Source of the DNA: Pseudomonas cremoris
GTDB taxonomy: Bacteria; Pseudomonadota; Gammaproteobacteria; Pseudomonadales; Pseudomonadaceae
DNA length: 64,000 bases
Direction: 5' to 3'
Assembly: GCF_014230465.1 (NCBI RefSeq)
Contig: NZ_JAAXCY010000019.1
Location: 1-64,000 of the forward strand
The notes under the pieces are model-generated. The model ran no database searches and was not told where the DNA came from. It was given only the letters and a program-made list of their open reading frames with translations. The position numbers and the translations under genes are program-made. The first letter of the stretch is position 1. Each line of letters starts with the position of its first letter. Shown one piece after another: positions 52,250-62,053 of this stretch.

Positions 52250-54259
52250 TCACAGCGCGACCCTGGCCACGCGCTTGCTCCACTGGCGGCGGTGTTCCAA
52301 CTGGCCGTTTTCCCAGGCCGTCTGCTCGGCTTCGACGTAGAACCACTCGGCATCGGCGTGCACGCTCAAGCGACTTTCCACCTCGACCATCCACTCACCG
52401 CGGCCTACACGGTAATGCCACTGGATATCCGCTTGGGTCGACAACGGGTCCCAAGGCAACGTGCGGTATTGCTCGGTACAACACTGGTCTACCGACAGGC
52501 CGTGGTCGGCAAAACGCACCGCACCCAGGTCGTCTTCGATTTTCACGCACACTTCGCCACTGCCCACATCTTCGATCAGCGTGCGTTTCGGCGCAGCGGC
52601 GCGCAGCACTTCCAGGTTCGCCGGCGTCGCCGATTGCGGAGCTTCGAACGGGCAGTCCACCGCCTCGCCGATAAACACCGGCAGTTGCAGGCGTTGCAGT
52701 GCGGGCTGCAAGGTCAGGGTGGTCAGCTCGCGGCTCGGCCATAGCAACGGGAAACTTGCTGTGCTCAACGCCAGACGTAAACGGTAGCCCGCAGGCAGGC
52801 GCATGCCGATGTGGTCCAGGTTTAAATTCACGTCCATCGGCGCCCCCGGGACTACAGGGGTTACCTGGGAAAAGTCTTCACGCAGCGTGAGATTCAGCAC
52901 GCCATAGCTGATCTGCGTAACGTGACCATCCGGTGCGATCGCATTCAATCGAGCGACCAATTGCCCGCACGTGGTATCGCTGGCCAAGCGTAGCGTGAGG
53001 CGAGCGTCGCCCAGCAACGCGAGAGGTTCGGTCAGCGGTTGCGAGTCGAAGCACAGCGAATTGGCGTCGTCGCGGCGTTGATCCGTCGGCCCATCGGGGC
53101 CAAACCAGATTGCACAGTATTCGCCCTGATGCAGGCCGGTGGTCAGTGGCGAACAGATACTTTGTGGCGTGGCCAAGGGTTCTGCGTCCGGATTGAGACC
53201 GCTCTCATCGAGACTGAAGTCAGTCCACTGCACCTGAGGATCAGGCCAACCGGCCGTCTGTACCCAAATCCCCGGACGCTCGGCGTAGCTACCTTTCGGC
53301 GGCAGAATATCCTGTAGGTAAAAAGTACAGGCCGCGTCATCCATCACACCGTTATCGATGCCTTTAAGCCAGTGATCCCACCAGCGCTTGGCTTCTTGCA
53401 GGAAGCCGATGGCAGGATTGGGTACGGCGAAATGCGGGTATTTATGAATCCACGGGCCGATCATCGCTTTCTTCGGCCCAGGCAGGTTTTCCATCAGCCG
53501 CGAGACGGTATTGCGATAAGCATCACCCCAGCCGCCCACCGCGTAGACCGCCGCCTTGATCTTCGAATAGTCCTCGCACACCGAGCCATGGCGCCAGTAG
53601 TCATCGCGGGTCTGGTGCTGCAGCCAGGTTTCGGCGAGCAGCGGCATGGCGTCCAGTCGTTGGTGCCACAGGTCTTTCCAGCCTTCGCCGACCAACAACG
53701 GGTCGGGCACGGCGGCGCTGAAATTGAGCATGGTCGCGGCCCAACCGAAGTTTTCCATCAGCAAGTTGCCGCCCTTGTAATGGATGTCGTCGGCGAAGCG
53801 GTCGTCGGTGGAACACAGCGTGATAATCGCCTTGAGTGCCTCCGGCTGGCGGGCCGCAACCTGCAGGCCGTTGAAGCCGCCCCAGGAGATGCCCATCATG
53901 CCGACATTGCCGTCGCACCAAGGCTGTTGGCACAACCAGTCGATCACTTCGAGCGCGTCTTCCTGTTCCTGCAACAGGTATTCGTCGGCCATCAGCCCTT
54001 GGGATTCGCCATTACCGCGCATGTCCACACGCACACTCACATAGCCCTGCCCCGCCATCCACGGATGGGTCAATGCATCGCGTACGGCGGTGCCGTCGCG
54101 TTTGCGGTAAGGCAGGTATTCCAGGATTGCCGGAAACGTCTGCAAACCTGCGACTTCCGGCAGCCAGATGCGCGCGGCCAGTTGGGTACCGTCCTTGAGA
54201 GGAATCAGGCAGTGCTCGATTTCTCGGACCTTATAGGCAAACTCGGTAACGACTTCCAT
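52250..54259 (-). CDS. CocE/NonD-family (S15) hydrolase
   Basis: A 669-aa serine hydrolase of the cocaine-esterase/X-Pro dipeptidyl-peptidase family: alpha/beta hydrolase domain with nucleophile motif GISWGG and a C-terminal jelly-roll domain (CocE_C, about 400-660). No signal peptide, so cytoplasmic. It follows the BCCT gene by 84 bp. The substrate is unknown; with a BCCT importer upstream an ester or amide of a quaternary amine is a reasonable idea. I start at the ATG at 54259, dropping a 24-residue unconserved extension. Confidence 0.85.
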   Translation of the reverse strand: MEVVTEFAYKVREIEHCLIPLKDGTQLAARIWLPEVAGLQTFPAILEYLPYRKRDGTAVRDALTHPWMAGQGYVSVRVDMRGNGESQGLMADEYLLQEQEDALEVIDWLCQQPWCDGNVGMMGISWGGFNGLQVAARQPEALKAIITLCSTDDRFADDIHYKGGNLLMENFGWAATMLNFSAAVPDPLLVGEGWKDLWHQRLDAMPLLAETWLQHQTRDDYWRHGSVCEDYSKIKAAVYAVGGWGDAYRNTVSRLMENLPGPKKAMIGPWIHKYPHFAVPNPAIGFLQEAKRWWDHWLKGIDNGVMDDAACTFYLQDILPPKGSYAERPGIWVQTAGWPDPQVQWTDFSLDESGLNPDAEPLATPQSICSPLTTGLHQGEYCAIWFGPDGPTDQRRDDANSLCFDSQPLTEPLALLGDARLTLRLASDTTCGQLVARLNAIAPDGHVTQISYGVLNLTLREDFSQVTPVVPGAPMDVNLNLDHIGMRLPAGYRLRLALSTASFPLLWPSRELTTLTLQPALQRLQLPVFIGEAVDCPFEAPQSATPANLEVLRAAAPKRTLIEDVGSGEVCVKIEDDLGAVRFADHGLSVDQCCTEQYRTLPWDPLSTQADIQWHYRVGRGEWMVEVESRLSVHADAEWFYVEAEQTAWENGQLEHRRQWSKRVARVAL

Positions 54260-54343
54260 CGGTAGCTCCAAACATTTATTGCGAACAAACGACTCCCCCG
54301 CGCCCAGTGGGGAGCGCGTGAGGAGACACACAGGTTTCAGGTT

Positions 54344-55927
54344 CTAGCGGGCGAGTTCCGCGACCGGGATGGCGCCACGCAGGTCGGGTTCAGTCGTTGG
54401 CTGTGGGCTTTTCACATCCAGCAGCGTCGGACTTTTCAGCCAGAAGATCAGCGAGGTGCTGGCCAGCAAGACCAGGATCATCCCCGGCAACCCTCCGAGA
54501 TTGGAAAGCATCTTCACCCCGTCGATACCGATGAACGAGACCATCACCCACGACACCGTGCCAATGATCACGCCCCAGACAATCTTCAGCGCCGGGTTGC
54601 CGTCCAGATCGGAATCGGCGGTCACGCCTTTGCTGCACAGGTTGGCGATCACGTCGGTGCTGGAGTCCGCCGCCGTGACAAACGAGATGAAAGCCACGAA
54701 CAACAGGAACGCGATCATCAGGCCAGTGGCCGGCAGTTGCTGGAACATCTGGTACAGCACGTGCTCTACGCCCTGCTCGTTCAACACGCGGTTGAGGCTG
54801 CCATCGCCCAGCGCATCGAAGTACAGGCTGGTACCGGAGAAAATGCAGATCCACACCGCCGTGAATAGCGCCGGGTAAAGCATGTTGATGTGAATGAATT
54901 CGCGGACGGTGTAGCCACGGCCAATCTTGCCGAGAAACAGCGCACTGACCGGCGCCCAGGCAAACCACACCGACCAGTAGAACACCGTCCAGCTATGGGG
55001 CCAGGTATCGCCACTGGCAGCGCCAGTAGACAGGCTGCGACTGAAGAAGGTGTCGAGATAAACCCCGAGGGATTCGACGCCAAGGCTGAACATGTACAGC
55101 GTCGGCCCACACAACAGCACGAACAATCCCAGGGCCAGCATGATCCAGGTGTTGAACGACGACAGCATCACGATGCCGCGCTGTAAGCCGCTGGCAGCCG
55201 AGGCAACAAAGGTAATGACGATGATCGCGATGATGATCGCAAGGCGAAACGGTGTGGTCTCGCCGCCGATGTACTGGCTAAGACCACCGGAAAGGGTCAG
55301 CGCGCCAGTGCCCAGGGACGAGGCCATGCCGGCCACCAGGGCGAACATCGCCAGGGTGTCGATCAGCCCGGCATAACGTTTGACCCGTGCTTCGCCGAGC
55401 AGCGGCTCCAGCATGGCGCCAATCGAGAAGTTGCTGCGACGGTTATAGAACACCAGCGCAAAGACCAGGGACGGGACCAGGTAGATCGCGTAGGGGGTGA
55501 TGGTCCAGTGCAGGAACATCGTCGACATCGCAAAACTTTTGGCCGCCGAACTGCCCGCTTCGATGGGCAGGCTGGAGGGTGGGCCATACAGGTGATAGAG
55601 CGGTTCGGCGGTAGTCCAGAACAACACGCCGACGGCCAGCGTGGTGCACAGCGCCACCATGAACCAGCGCCATTTGCTGAGCAATGGCTGGGCATCTTCG
55701 CCGCCAATACGCACCTTGCCCAGCGCGGAGAAATAGACGATTGCGGTCAGCACCACCATGGCAAACGAGCCGGCGCTGAACAGCCACGAGAAATTTTTGA
55801 GGATCACGCTGTTGAGCTGTTTGCTGACCGTTAGGAATGCATTCAGGTCGACGTAGCTGGCGATCACCGCTGCCAGCAGAATCAGGAAAGTTGGCCAGAA
55901 CACCAACGGACGCAATGGATATTTCAT
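54344..55927 (-). CDS. BCCT-family betaine/choline/carnitine-type transporter
   Basis: A 527-aa inner-membrane transporter with twelve hydrophobic segments and the BCCT signature W-rich segment (FYWSVWFAWAPVSALFLGKIGRGYTVRE), plus FWTTAEPLYHLYGPP. It imports quaternary ammonium or related zwitterionic compounds with Na+ or H+. Tails are short, unlike the osmosensory BetP. An AAGGGGAA ribosome site lies upstream. It heads a BCCT-CocE-(terminator)-LysR-MFS group on one strand. Confidence 0.88.
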   Translation of the reverse strand: MKYPLRPLVFWPTFLILLAAVIASYVDLNAFLTVSKQLNSVILKNFSWLFSAGSFAMVVLTAIVYFSALGKVRIGGEDAQPLLSKWRWFMVALCTTLAVGVLFWTTAEPLYHLYGPPSSLPIEAGSSAAKSFAMSTMFLHWTITPYAIYLVPSLVFALVFYNRRSNFSIGAMLEPLLGEARVKRYAGLIDTLAMFALVAGMASSLGTGALTLSGGLSQYIGGETTPFRLAIIIAIIVITFVASAASGLQRGIVMLSSFNTWIMLALGLFVLLCGPTLYMFSLGVESLGVYLDTFFSRSLSTGAASGDTWPHSWTVFYWSVWFAWAPVSALFLGKIGRGYTVREFIHINMLYPALFTAVWICIFSGTSLYFDALGDGSLNRVLNEQGVEHVLYQMFQQLPATGLMIAFLLFVAFISFVTAADSSTDVIANLCSKGVTADSDLDGNPALKIVWGVIIGTVSWVMVSFIGIDGVKMLSNLGGLPGMILVLLASTSLIFWLKSPTLLDVKSPQPTTEPDLRGAIPVAELAR

Positions 55928-56181
55928 GTAGAGCCGTTCCCCTTGCAGACTATTTTTTTATCGGCCCTAAAGGCCATTGTTAGAAAGCGGGCACCGCAGC
56001 GTCCTGCTGCCGGTCGCTCGCCTGGAAGTCTTCGCGTGGCTATAGATAACCGTTTAAGCGGCAAGGGGCGCAATCGACCAATGAGCATGGGGGTATTCCG
56101 CCACGTCATGACGCACCAGCACAGTTCAGGGCGAACATGCAGTGCGCGACGGTAACGCGTAAAGAGGATAAATCGCAGACG
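55928..56181. other. Upstream region of the BCCT gene
   Basis: This region contains the BCCT promoter and the flank of the tRNA terminator. I see no gene; a short 61-codon ORF here has no ribosome binding site. Confidence 0.4.
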
Positions 56182-56210
56182 AAAAAAAGCCCGCTCAATG
56201 AGCGGGCTTC
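56182..56210 (-). terminator. Terminator of the first tRNA-Val/tRNA-Asp unit
   Basis: On the minus strand an AGCCCGCTCA / TGAGCGGGCT stem is followed by seven T. The same hairpin recurs in the second cassette at 60716-60743. Confidence 0.88.
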
Positions 56211-56250
56211 TTGTGGTGACCTGGCGTTCAGTGTTCCAGGTTACCGAATA

Positions 56251-56327
56251 TGGCGCAGCGGACGGGACTCGAACCCGCGACCCCCGGCGTGACAGGCCGG
56301 TATTCTAACCGACTGAACTACCGCTGC
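56251..56327 (-). tRNA. tRNA-Asp (GTC)
   Basis: A 77-nt cloverleaf with acceptor GCAGCGG/CCGCTGC, anticodon loop CTGTCAC, T-arm GGTTCGAGTCCC and genome-encoded CCA. The same gene occurs again at 60784-60860. Confidence 0.95.
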
Positions 56328-56346
56328 GCGTAACACTTGAAGCGAA

Positions 56347-56422
56347 TGGTGGGTGATGACGGGATCGAACCGCCGACCCTCTGCTTGTAAGGCAGATGCT
56401 CTCCCAGCTGAGCTAATCACCC
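56347..56422 (-). tRNA. tRNA-Val (TAC)
   Basis: A 76-nt cloverleaf with acceptor GGGTGAT/ATCACCC, anticodon loop CTTACAA, T-arm GGTTCGATCCC and encoded CCA. It lies 19 nt upstream of tRNA-Asp on the same strand, so both are probably cut from one transcript. Confidence 0.95.
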
Positions 56423-56586
56423 TTCGTTTCGGTGTGGGCGGCATCATACACCAAAAATCCGCAATGTCTTGATTTAAATGCAATTTATTTAAAATAATTT
56501 CTCTTGAACCGCGCAAACCCCGTAAACACGGGCTTCTACCCCCGCAAACGCGAGTCTATTGCGTTTACCTGACACTTGGCTTCACA

Positions 56587-56608
56587 ATTAAAAACCATTC
56601 TCAATAAC
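56587..56608. promoter_or_regulatory. Candidate Fur box upstream of the sigma factor gene
   Basis: ATTAAAAACCATTCTCAATA partly matches the Fur consensus (GATAATGATAATCATTATC), 16 bp before the FecI-like gene. The match is imperfect, but iron control of such loci is well known. Confidence 0.5.
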
Positions 56609-56623
56609 GCCTGAGCCACGCCT

Positions 56624-57142
56624 ATGTCAGTGGGTGAACCTCCATTCCAACGGGAAATAGCCCTGCTCTACAGCGAGCATCACGGCTGGCTGCTCACTTG
56701 GCTGCGGCGCAAGCTGGGCTGCCGACAAAACGCAGCCGACCTGGCGCAGGACACGTTCGCGCGCATCCTCAATGCACGTGAATCGGTGGCCACCATTCGT
56801 GAGCCCCGGGCGTACCTGAGCACCACTGCCCGGCGCTTGCTTATCGACCAGGCTCGGCGCAAGCAGATCGAACAGGCTTACCTGCACGAGTTGGCGCTGA
56901 CGGTCGATGCACTTGAAGGGTTCCAATCCCCGGAGCAGATCCACACCACCCTCGAAGCGCTGGAGCAGATCGCCTTTATCCTGGAAGGCATGCACGCGTA
57001 TTCGCGCCAGGCGTTCGTGCTGTATTACCTCGAAGACATGACGCAGCAGCAAATCGCCCGACAGCTCAAGCTGTCGGAGCGCACCGTGCGCAAGTACCTG
57101 ATCCAGGCGCTTATGCATTGCGGCCATAGTGTGGATACGTGA
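56624..57142 (+). CDS. FecI-type ECF sigma factor
   Basis: A 172-aa ECF sigma factor: region 2 (residues ~10-80, with ADLAQDTFARIL and RAYLSTTARRLLIDQARR) and region 4 (~110-165, QQQIARQLKLSERTVRKYL). It should direct RNA polymerase to the TonB receptor promoter when the anti-sigma factor relays substrate binding. FecR starts 6 bp downstream. Confidence 0.9.
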   Translation: MSVGEPPFQREIALLYSEHHGWLLTWLRRKLGCRQNAADLAQDTFARILNARESVATIREPRAYLSTTARRLLIDQARRKQIEQAYLHELALTVDALEGFQSPEQIHTTLEALEQIAFILEGMHAYSRQAFVLYYLEDMTQQQIARQLKLSERTVRKYLIQALMHCGHSVDT

Positions 57143-57148
57143 TTGCCC

Positions 57149-58132
57149 ATGTCCGACGCCCGCCAACATATCGAAGAACAAGCCGCCGAATGGATGCTGC
57201 GCCTGCACGAAGGTGAACTGAGCGAAGCCCAGCGCCTGGCGTTCGAATGCTGGAAGCAACAAGGCCCGCACTACGCCGCTGCTGCTGCCCGCATGGAAGA
57301 AGTGATTGCACGGATGCAGGCCCTGCGCGGTAAAAAGTCGCCGGCGCGGGCCGCACTGAATGCAGCGTTTGCCCATCAGAAATCCCATCGCCGCAAGAAC
57401 GCGATACGCGCACTGCTGCTGGCGTGCAGCCTGGCGATTCCGGCAACGGCGCTGTTGGTCAGCCCCTATCCGCAGCAATGGATGGCCGATGTACGCAACG
57501 GTCCTGGCCAGTGGCAAACCCTACGCCTGGCCGACGGATCGACGCTGACCTTAAATGGCATCAGTGCGGCCAACCTGCAGTTCGATGGGCAACAGCGCCG
57601 CATCACACTGCTGCAAGGGGAGATCCTGGTGGAAGTCGCCCATGACAGCACGCGGCCGTTTATCGTGCAGACACCGCAAGGCACTTTGCGCGCATTGGGC
57701 ACTCGATTTGTGGTCAAGCGTGAGGGTGAGACCACCGTACTGACCATGCTCCAGTCGCGGGTGGCAGCGCAAAGCGCGAAAACCGGGCAAGTGCTGGAAG
57801 TCGATGCCGGCTCCCAAGCCCTGCTCCGCGACCAGGATGTGCGCCTGGCTGGCCGCGTCGACCCGGCCAGCATCAACGAAGCCTGGCGCCGCCATCAGTT
57901 GGTGGTGGAAAACCGGCCGCTGTCCGAGGTGCTGGATGAAATCTCGCGGCACCGCTCCGGCATGCTGCATTTCGACCGCGCCGCGCTGCAAAACCTTCGG
58001 GTGTCGGCCGTAATCCCGCTGGATGACAGCGAACATGCCCTGCAATTACTGGCGCGAACACTGCCTATCAACGTGCGCACGTTCACGCCTTGGCTGATCG
58101 TTGTAGACCCCGCCTCGGCACCCAATGAATAA
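57149..58132 (+). CDS. FecR-type anti-sigma regulator
   Basis: A 327-aa protein with an N-terminal cytoplasmic part (DUF4880-like: QAAEWMLRLHEGELSEAQRLAFECW), one transmembrane helix (about residues 85-102) and a periplasmic FecR domain (LADGSTLTLNGISAANLQF; LQGEILVEVAHD). It conveys the signal from the receptor's STN domain to the sigma factor. The start used is the ATG at 57149. Confidence 0.9.
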   Translation: MSDARQHIEEQAAEWMLRLHEGELSEAQRLAFECWKQQGPHYAAAAARMEEVIARMQALRGKKSPARAALNAAFAHQKSHRRKNAIRALLLACSLAIPATALLVSPYPQQWMADVRNGPGQWQTLRLADGSTLTLNGISAANLQFDGQQRRITLLQGEILVEVAHDSTRPFIVQTPQGTLRALGTRFVVKREGETTVLTMLQSRVAAQSAKTGQVLEVDAGSQALLRDQDVRLAGRVDPASINEAWRRHQLVVENRPLSEVLDEISRHRSGMLHFDRAALQNLRVSAVIPLDDSEHALQLLARTLPINVRTFTPWLIVVDPASAPNE

Positions 58133-58210
58133 TTATTCGCATTTGCTTCCGGTTTTTTCGGAGCTGCCCGTCAAGGAAGGTAATTCGACACATAAAGGAC
58201 CGCCTTCACC

Positions 58211-60643
58211 ATGCACTCCCCTTCCTTGCCACGCGGGCGCTTTCAACTGCTGAAAAGCGCGCCGCTGTCCCTGGCCATCCTGACCGCCACCACGCTGCCT
58301 GCCCAACTCGCGCAGGCAGATACCGCCAGTGTTGCCGCCCACACCTACGACATTCCCGCCGGGCCGCTGGGCAGTTCGCTCAATCGGTTTGCCCAGCAAG
58401 CAGGCGTGGCAATCGTGTTTGAATCCCGCGAGCTGGAAGGCCTCAAGGGCCCAGGCCTGAAAGGCAATTACGCCATCCAGGACGGCTTCGACAGATTGCT
58501 GCAAGGCAGCGGCTACCGCGCGGTCAAGGGCGACCAGGTGTACGCGTTGCAACCTGTTCCCGTCGCCAGCGGCGACACCCTGGAACTGAGCCCGACCCAA
58601 GTCAGCGCCAACCAATTGGGCAACGTCACCGAAGGCACCGGTTCCTACACGCCCGGCACCATCGCAACGTCGACGCGCCTGGTGCTGACACCCAAGGAGA
58701 CACCGCAATCCGTGTCGGTAGTGACCCGCCAGCACATGGACGACTTCGGCCTGAACAACGTCGACGACGTGATGCGCCATACGCCGGGCATCACCGTTTC
58801 GGCCTTCGACACCGAGCGCAGCAACTATTACGCGCGCGGTTTCTCGATCAATAACTTCCAATACGACGGCATCCCGTCCACGGCGCGCAACGTTGCCTAT
58901 TCAGCCGGCAACACCCTGAGCGACATGGCGATCTACGACCGCGTCGAAGTGCTAAAGGGCGCGACCGGCCTGCTCACGGGGGCAGGCTCCCTCGGCGCGA
59001 CCATCAACCTGGTGCGCAAGAAACCCACGGCAGATTTCCAGGGGCATGCCACGCTTGGCGCGGGCTCCTGGGATAACTACCGCAGCGAACTGGACGTCAG
59101 CGGGCCAATGACCGACAGCGGCAACGTGCGCGGCCGGGCGGTCGCGGCGTACCAGGACAAGCATTCGTTCATGGACCACTATTCGCGCAAGAGTCCGGTG
59201 TACTACGGCATCATGGAGTTCGACCTGTCGCCCGATACGTTGCTGACCGTCGGCGGCGACTACCAGGACACCCTGCCAAAAGGCTCGTCCTGGTCGGGCA
59301 GCTTTCCGCTGATCAACTCCCAGGGCAATCGCAACAGCGTGAAGCGCTCGTTCAACGACGCTGCCGAATGGAGCAGTTGGGAGCAATACACCCGCACCGT
59401 CTTCGCCATGCTCGAACATGACCTGGGCAATGGCTGGGTAAGCAAGTTGCAATTGGACCACAAGATCAACGGCTACCACGCCTTGATGGGCTCGATCCAA
59501 GGCGACCAACCGCAGCCAGATGGCACCGCGCAACTGACCTCGGGCAAGTACACCGGGGAAACCGTCAGCGACTCTGCCGACCTGTATGTGAGCGGCCCCT
59601 ACACCCTTGGCGGGCGTGAACATGAGTTGGTGCTGGGCGGTTCGATCAGCGCGTCGGAATGGAAAGGCAAAGGCTATTGGAACCTGGAACCCAACCTGGT
59701 CGACTTCAATAACTGGCACGGCCACGGCGCGATGCCGGATTGGGGCAAGGCGCAATCGCTGATTGACGACACCGTACGCCAGACCGGCGCCTATGTGACC
59801 ACTCGCCTGAATCTGGCCGATGACCTGAAAGTGTTAATGGGCGGACGCGTGGTCAACTATCAGGTCACCGGCTACAACCCCAATTATCGAGAGTCCGGGC
59901 GCTTTGTGCCGTACGTCGGTGCGGTGTATGACCTGAACGACACCTACTCGGTCTACGCCAGCTACACCGACATCTTCATGCCCCAGGAAAACTACAACCG
60001 CGACCGCGACAACAAACTGCTTGAACCGGACGAAGGCCAGAACTGGGAAGTGGGCCTCAAGGCTGACTTCCTCGACGGCCGGGTGAACGCCAGCGCGGCG
60101 TACTTTGAGATTCATGAGTCCAATCGCGCACTGTCCGACGACGAGTACAACAACCTCAAACCCACACCGAACAACTATGCCTATAAGAGCAGCAAGGCCG
60201 TGACCAAAGGTTATGAAGTGGAGATGTCCGGTGAGATCGCCCCGGGCTGGCAACTGCAGGCCGGCTACACCCACAAGATTGTGCGCGACGACCAGGGGGT
60301 GAAGATCTCCACGTTTGAGCCCGAAGACCAGGTCAAGCTGTACACCACTTATAAACTCAAGGGCGACCTGGACAAGTTGACCGTCGGCGGCGGCGTACGC
60401 TGGCAGAGCGTGGGCTGGCAGGACATCTACAACTCTCCGCGCGGCGGCTATGAAGAGTTTTCCCAGGATGCCTATTGGTTGGTGGACCTGATGAGCAAAT
60501 ATCAGATCAGCAAAAACCTGTCGGCAACGTTGAACGTCAACAACCTCTTCGACAAGTCCTACTACACCAACATCGGCTTCTATAATTCCGCAGCCTACGG
60601 CGAGCCACGCAACTTCATGGTGACCACGCGCTGGGATTTCTGA
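58211..60643 (+). CDS. TonB-dependent siderophore transducer (FpvA/FhuE-like)
   Basis: An 810-aa outer-membrane receptor. After a signal peptide (ending LAQA) comes an STN signalling domain (about 42-95, YDIPAGPLGSSLNRFAQQAGV), then a plug domain (about 125-240; QSVSVVTRQHMDDFG, DRVEVLKGATGLLTG) and a 22-strand barrel ending in WDF. The STN domain and adjacent sigma/anti-sigma genes show it is a transducer that induces its own expression. By style it is like hydroxamate/pyoverdine receptors (FpvA/FhuE); the particular siderophore cannot be read from the sequence. Confidence 0.9.
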   Translation: MHSPSLPRGRFQLLKSAPLSLAILTATTLPAQLAQADTASVAAHTYDIPAGPLGSSLNRFAQQAGVAIVFESRELEGLKGPGLKGNYAIQDGFDRLLQGSGYRAVKGDQVYALQPVPVASGDTLELSPTQVSANQLGNVTEGTGSYTPGTIATSTRLVLTPKETPQSVSVVTRQHMDDFGLNNVDDVMRHTPGITVSAFDTERSNYYARGFSINNFQYDGIPSTARNVAYSAGNTLSDMAIYDRVEVLKGATGLLTGAGSLGATINLVRKKPTADFQGHATLGAGSWDNYRSELDVSGPMTDSGNVRGRAVAAYQDKHSFMDHYSRKSPVYYGIMEFDLSPDTLLTVGGDYQDTLPKGSSWSGSFPLINSQGNRNSVKRSFNDAAEWSSWEQYTRTVFAMLEHDLGNGWVSKLQLDHKINGYHALMGSIQGDQPQPDGTAQLTSGKYTGETVSDSADLYVSGPYTLGGREHELVLGGSISASEWKGKGYWNLEPNLVDFNNWHGHGAMPDWGKAQSLIDDTVRQTGAYVTTRLNLADDLKVLMGGRVVNYQVTGYNPNYRESGRFVPYVGAVYDLNDTYSVYASYTDIFMPQENYNRDRDNKLLEPDEGQNWEVGLKADFLDGRVNASAAYFEIHESNRALSDDEYNNLKPTPNNYAYKSSKAVTKGYEVEMSGEIAPGWQLQAGYTHKIVRDDQGVKISTFEPEDQVKLYTTYKLKGDLDKLTVGGGVRWQSVGWQDIYNSPRGGYEEFSQDAYWLVDLMSKYQISKNLSATLNVNNLFDKSYYTNIGFYNSAAYGEPRNFMVTTRWDF

Positions 60644-60655
60644 TCGCCCATTAAA

Positions 60656-60692
60656 AAGCCGCCGATCATCGGAAATGATCGGCGGCTTTTTT
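60656..60692 (+). terminator. Rho-independent terminator of the receptor gene
   Basis: A perfect AAGCCGCCGATCAT / ATGATCGGCGGCTT stem with CGGA loop and a run of T after it. Confidence 0.9.
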
Positions 60693-60715
60693 GGAGCTTC
60701 ATAAAGCCCAGACAG

Positions 60716-60743
60716 CAAAAAGCCCGCTCAATGAGCGGGCTTC
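60716..60743 (-). terminator. Terminator of the second tRNA-Val/tRNA-Asp unit
   Basis: On the minus strand the same AGCCCGCTCA / TGAGCGGGCT stem with T-run as at 56182-56210. Confidence 0.88.
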
Positions 60744-60783
60744 CTGTGGCGACCTGGCGTTCAGTGTTCCAGGTTACCGAATA

Positions 60784-60860
60784 TGGCGCAGCGGACGGGA
60801 CTCGAACCCGCGACCCCCGGCGTGACAGGCCGGTATTCTAACCGACTGAACTACCGCTGC
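60784..60860 (-). tRNA. tRNA-Asp (GTC), second copy
   Basis: Sequence identical, as far as I can see, to the tRNA-Asp at 56251-56327, with encoded CCA. Confidence 0.95.
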
Positions 60861-60879
60861 GCGTAACACATGAGGCGAA

Positions 60880-60955
60880 TGGTGGGTGATGACGGGATCG
60901 AACCGCCGACCCTCTGCTTGTAAGGCAGATGCTCTCCCAGCTGAGCTAATCACCC
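60880..60955 (-). tRNA. tRNA-Val (TAC), second copy
   Basis: Sequence identical, as far as I can see, to the tRNA-Val at 56347-56422, with encoded CCA. The spacer to tRNA-Asp differs by two substitutions from the first copy. Confidence 0.95.
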
Positions 60956-61114
60956 TTCGTCTCGGTGTGGCGCGCATTCTACGGAGCGACCCAGGGTCTG
61001 GCAAGCACTTTCTTAAATCTTTTTTTTGAGGCCTTCCAATGGCTTAGGCAGGGTTGGCCTCAGGCGTTATCAAGACAATAATGCCCCCCTTTGTATAAAG
61101 GAGAGACTCACCCC

Positions 61115-62035
61115 ATGTGGTTCAAGAACCTGCTTATCTATCGCCTGACCCAAGATCTGCCTGTTGATGCCGAGGCGTTGGAAGCGGCCATGGCCACCAA
61201 ACTGGCGCGCCCTTGTGCTAGCCAGGAGTTGACCACTTACGGTTTCGTCGCACCTTTTGGTAAAGGTGAAGACGCTCCCCTGGTTCACGTCAGCGGTGAC
61301 TTCCTGCTGATCGCCGCGCGCAAGGAAGAACGCATCCTGCCAGGTAGCGTGGTGCGCGATGCCCTTAAAGAGAAAGTCGAAGAGATCGAGGCCGAGCAGA
61401 TGCGCAAGGTCTATAAGAAGGAACGCGACCAGATCAAGGATGAAATCATCCAGGCCTTCCTGCCCCGTGCCTTTATTCGTCGTTCGTCGACCTTTGCCGC
61501 CATCGCACCGAAACAGGGCCTGATCCTGGTGAACTCGGCCAGCCCAAAGCGCGCCGAAGATTTGCTGTCGACACTGCGTGAAGTGATCGGCACCTTGCCG
61601 GTTCGCCCGCTCACAGTAAAAACAGCTCCGACTGCAATCATGACCGACTGGGTTACTACCCAGAAGCCGGCAGATGACTTCTTCGTCCTCGACGAATGCG
61701 AACTGCGCGACACCCACGAAGACGGCGGCATCGTGCGCTGCAAGCGCCAGGACCTGACCGGCGAAGAGATCCAACTGCATCTGACCACCGGCAAAGTCGT
61801 GACTCAATTGTCCCTGGCCTGGCAGGACAAGCTGTCCTTCATGCTCGACGACAAGATGACCGTCAAGCGTCTGAAGTTCGAAGACCTGCTGCAAGACCAG
61901 GCAGAACAGGACGGCGGCGACGAGGCACTGGGCCAGTTGGACGCGAGCTTTACCCTGATGATGCTGACGTTCGGCGACTTCATCCCGGCGTTGGTTGAAG
62001 CGCTCGGCGGCGAAGAGACCCCGCAAGGCATCTAA
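61115..62035 (+). CDS. rdgC: Recombination-associated protein RdgC
   Basis: A 306-aa nucleoid-associated DNA-binding protein that forms ring-shaped dimers and limits RecA activity in E. coli. Signatures: [12 protein letters not shown] at the start, the [19 protein letters not shown] region and a C-terminal [20 protein letters not shown]. Start at the ATG at 61115 with AAAGGAGAG. Confidence 0.92.
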   Translation: MWFKNLLIYRLTQDLPVDAEALEAAMATKLARPCASQELTTYGFVAPFGKGEDAPLVHVSGDFLLIAARKEERILPGSVVRDALKEKVEEIEAEQMRKVYKKERDQIKDEIIQAFLPRAFIRRSSTFAAIAPKQGLILVNSASPKRAEDLLSTLREVIGTLPVRPLTVKTAPTAIMTDWVTTQKPADDFFVLDECELRDTHEDGGIVRCKRQDLTGEEIQLHLTTGKVVTQLSLAWQDKLSFMLDDKMTVKRLKFEDLLQDQAEQDGGDEALGQLDASFTLMMLTFGDFIPALVEALGGEETPQGI

Positions 62036-62053
62036 CCCCTGTGAAAATCAAAA

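Noticed and set aside
56182..60968. Integrative element using the tRNA genes as attachment sites
   Set aside because: No integrase, and the repeats are whole tRNA cassettes with spacer and terminator rather than a tRNA 3' end; duplication and recombination explain it better.
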